This document shows positions 63,494 to 64,000 of a stretch of 64,000 nt of DNA, piece after piece. The stretch comes from Rhizobium phaseoli (lineage in GTDB: Bacteria; Pseudomonadota; Alphaproteobacteria; Rhizobiales; Rhizobiaceae), in contig NZ_ML133570.1 in assembly GCF_003985125.1 (NCBI RefSeq), positions 287,833 to 351,832 on the forward strand, written 5' to 3'. Made by a program: the position numbers and the translations under genes. Position 1 is the first letter of the stretch, and every line of letters starts with the position of its first letter. Under the pieces are notes generated by a model. The model saw only the letters and a program-made list of their open reading frames with translations, was not told the origin of the DNA and ran no database searches.

Positions 63494-64000
63494 TCAGCGG
63501 GCGTCGTCGATTGCCTGGACGAGCTGGGTGACGGCTTCGTCGGAGCTCTTGATCTGGCCGTGGACGAACTTCGAGACGACGTCCTTATAGGCATTGGCGA
63601 TCGCCGGAGGGGCGCCATAACCCTGGGCCAGCGAACCGAACAGCGTGCCGCCCTCATTGGCGGCCTTCAGGTCGGCGATGCCCTTCTTGCCGCAGGCGTC
63701 GAAGTCGGTGTCGGGAACGTCGGTACGGGCCGGCACCGAACCCTTGACGACGTTGAAGGCCGACTGGAAGCTCTTCGACAGCGTTGCCGTTGCCAGCGCC
63801 ACCTGCGCCGCCTTGCGGTCGTCGGGGACGTTGAACATGCCGAACATGTCGGAGTTGTAGATGACGCTGCCATCGGTGCCGGGGAAGCGGTAGCACAGGA
63901 AGTCCTTGTCCGGGGTCTTCTTGGCGGCGACGAATTCGCCCTTGGCCCAGTCGCCCATCACCTGCACCAGCGCATCACCCTTGATGACCATGGCGGTCGC
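63494..64000 (-). CDS. CUT1 sugar ABC transporter, periplasmic binding protein (partial, C-terminal part)
   Basis: Only the last ~168 residues are present; the N-terminus lies beyond the right edge. [42 protein letters not shown] (split here), [20 protein letters not shown] and the final [20 protein letters not shown] resemble glucose/mannose-type (GtsA-like) binding proteins. It would be the first gene of the importer operon (binding protein, two permeases, ATPase). The actual sugar is uncertain. Confidence 0.88.
   Translation of the reverse strand, partial: ATAMVIKGDALVQVMGDWAKGEFVAAKKTPDKDFLCYRFPGTDGSVIYNSDMFGMFNVPDDRKAAQVALATATLSKSFQSAFNVVKGSVPARTDVPDTDFDACGKKGIADLKAANEGGTLFGSLAQGYGAPPAIANAYKDVVSKFVHGQIKSSDEAVTQLVQAIDDAR

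Overview
The window reads as chromosomal DNA of a Rhizobium-type alphaproteobacterium (R. leguminosarum/etli group). The grounds are high GC content, tightly packed genes, many ABC sugar and polyamine importers with private regulators, an ExoD homologue, a polyol operon of the rhizobial/Rhodobacter smo-mtlK type, and several copies of short palindromic intergenic repeats (AGAGCATGATGCCGAAAA type) that are familiar from rhizobial genomes. No rRNA, tRNA, insertion sequence, phage gene or CRISPR array was seen. The species call is inference.

Layout. 1-2.6 kb: an EmrB/EmrA-type multidrug exporter (EmrB is cut by the window edge) diverges from its TetR regulator across two similar palindromes. 2.7-8.5 kb: AraC/GyrI-type regulator, TerC membrane protein, the core genes gltX and lysS with a strong terminator, and a membrane-anchored protein of unknown function. 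8.6-15.2 kb: a LysR regulator, a polyamine-type ABC importer and an aminobutyraldehyde-type dehydrogenase, in the same order as E. coli ydcSTUVW. 15.3-24.5 kb: small membrane proteins (DUF1328, DoxX, DUF1345), transaldolase, a SorC-family regulator, an Ogt/AraC DNA-repair protein, DUF2244, nth, a TetR/glyoxalase-fold pair, a CysZ-like protein and an RpiR-type regulator.

24.6-33.8 kb (minus strand): a complete polyol operon, with SmoC-like regulator, SmoEFGK importer, long-chain polyol dehydrogenase, HAD phosphatase and FGGY kinase. A matching TGAGCA palindrome sits at the operon promoter and another at the 3' end of the regulator gene. 33.9-37.6 kb: ExoD, then a ROK N-acetylglucosamine kinase facing a cytoplasmic GH20 hexosaminidase. 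37.7-42.8 kb: an autoregulated TetR-adaptor-RND efflux operon with a long perfect operator. 43-43.4 kb: OsmC.

43.5-50.9 kb: a galactose/arabinose-type module, with SDR aldose dehydrogenase, mutarotase and AraFGH-like importer on the minus strand, and a GntR regulator and D-galactonate dehydratase on the plus strand. The two arms are driven by abutting back-to-back promoters whose spacers both carry the same GTATGATGATT element. 51-53.6 kb: DoxX, SDR and a class III adenylate cyclase.

53.6-64 kb: a LacI regulator diverging from a phytanoyl-CoA-dioxygenase-family oxygenase, followed by an SDR, an SMP-30 lactonase and a GH2 glycosidase, facing a CUT1 sugar importer (binding protein truncated by the window end). 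This is the best candidate for an undescribed catabolic pathway: a non-heme iron oxygenase embedded in a glycoside/aldonolactone gene set. Its substrate cannot be deduced from sequence alone.
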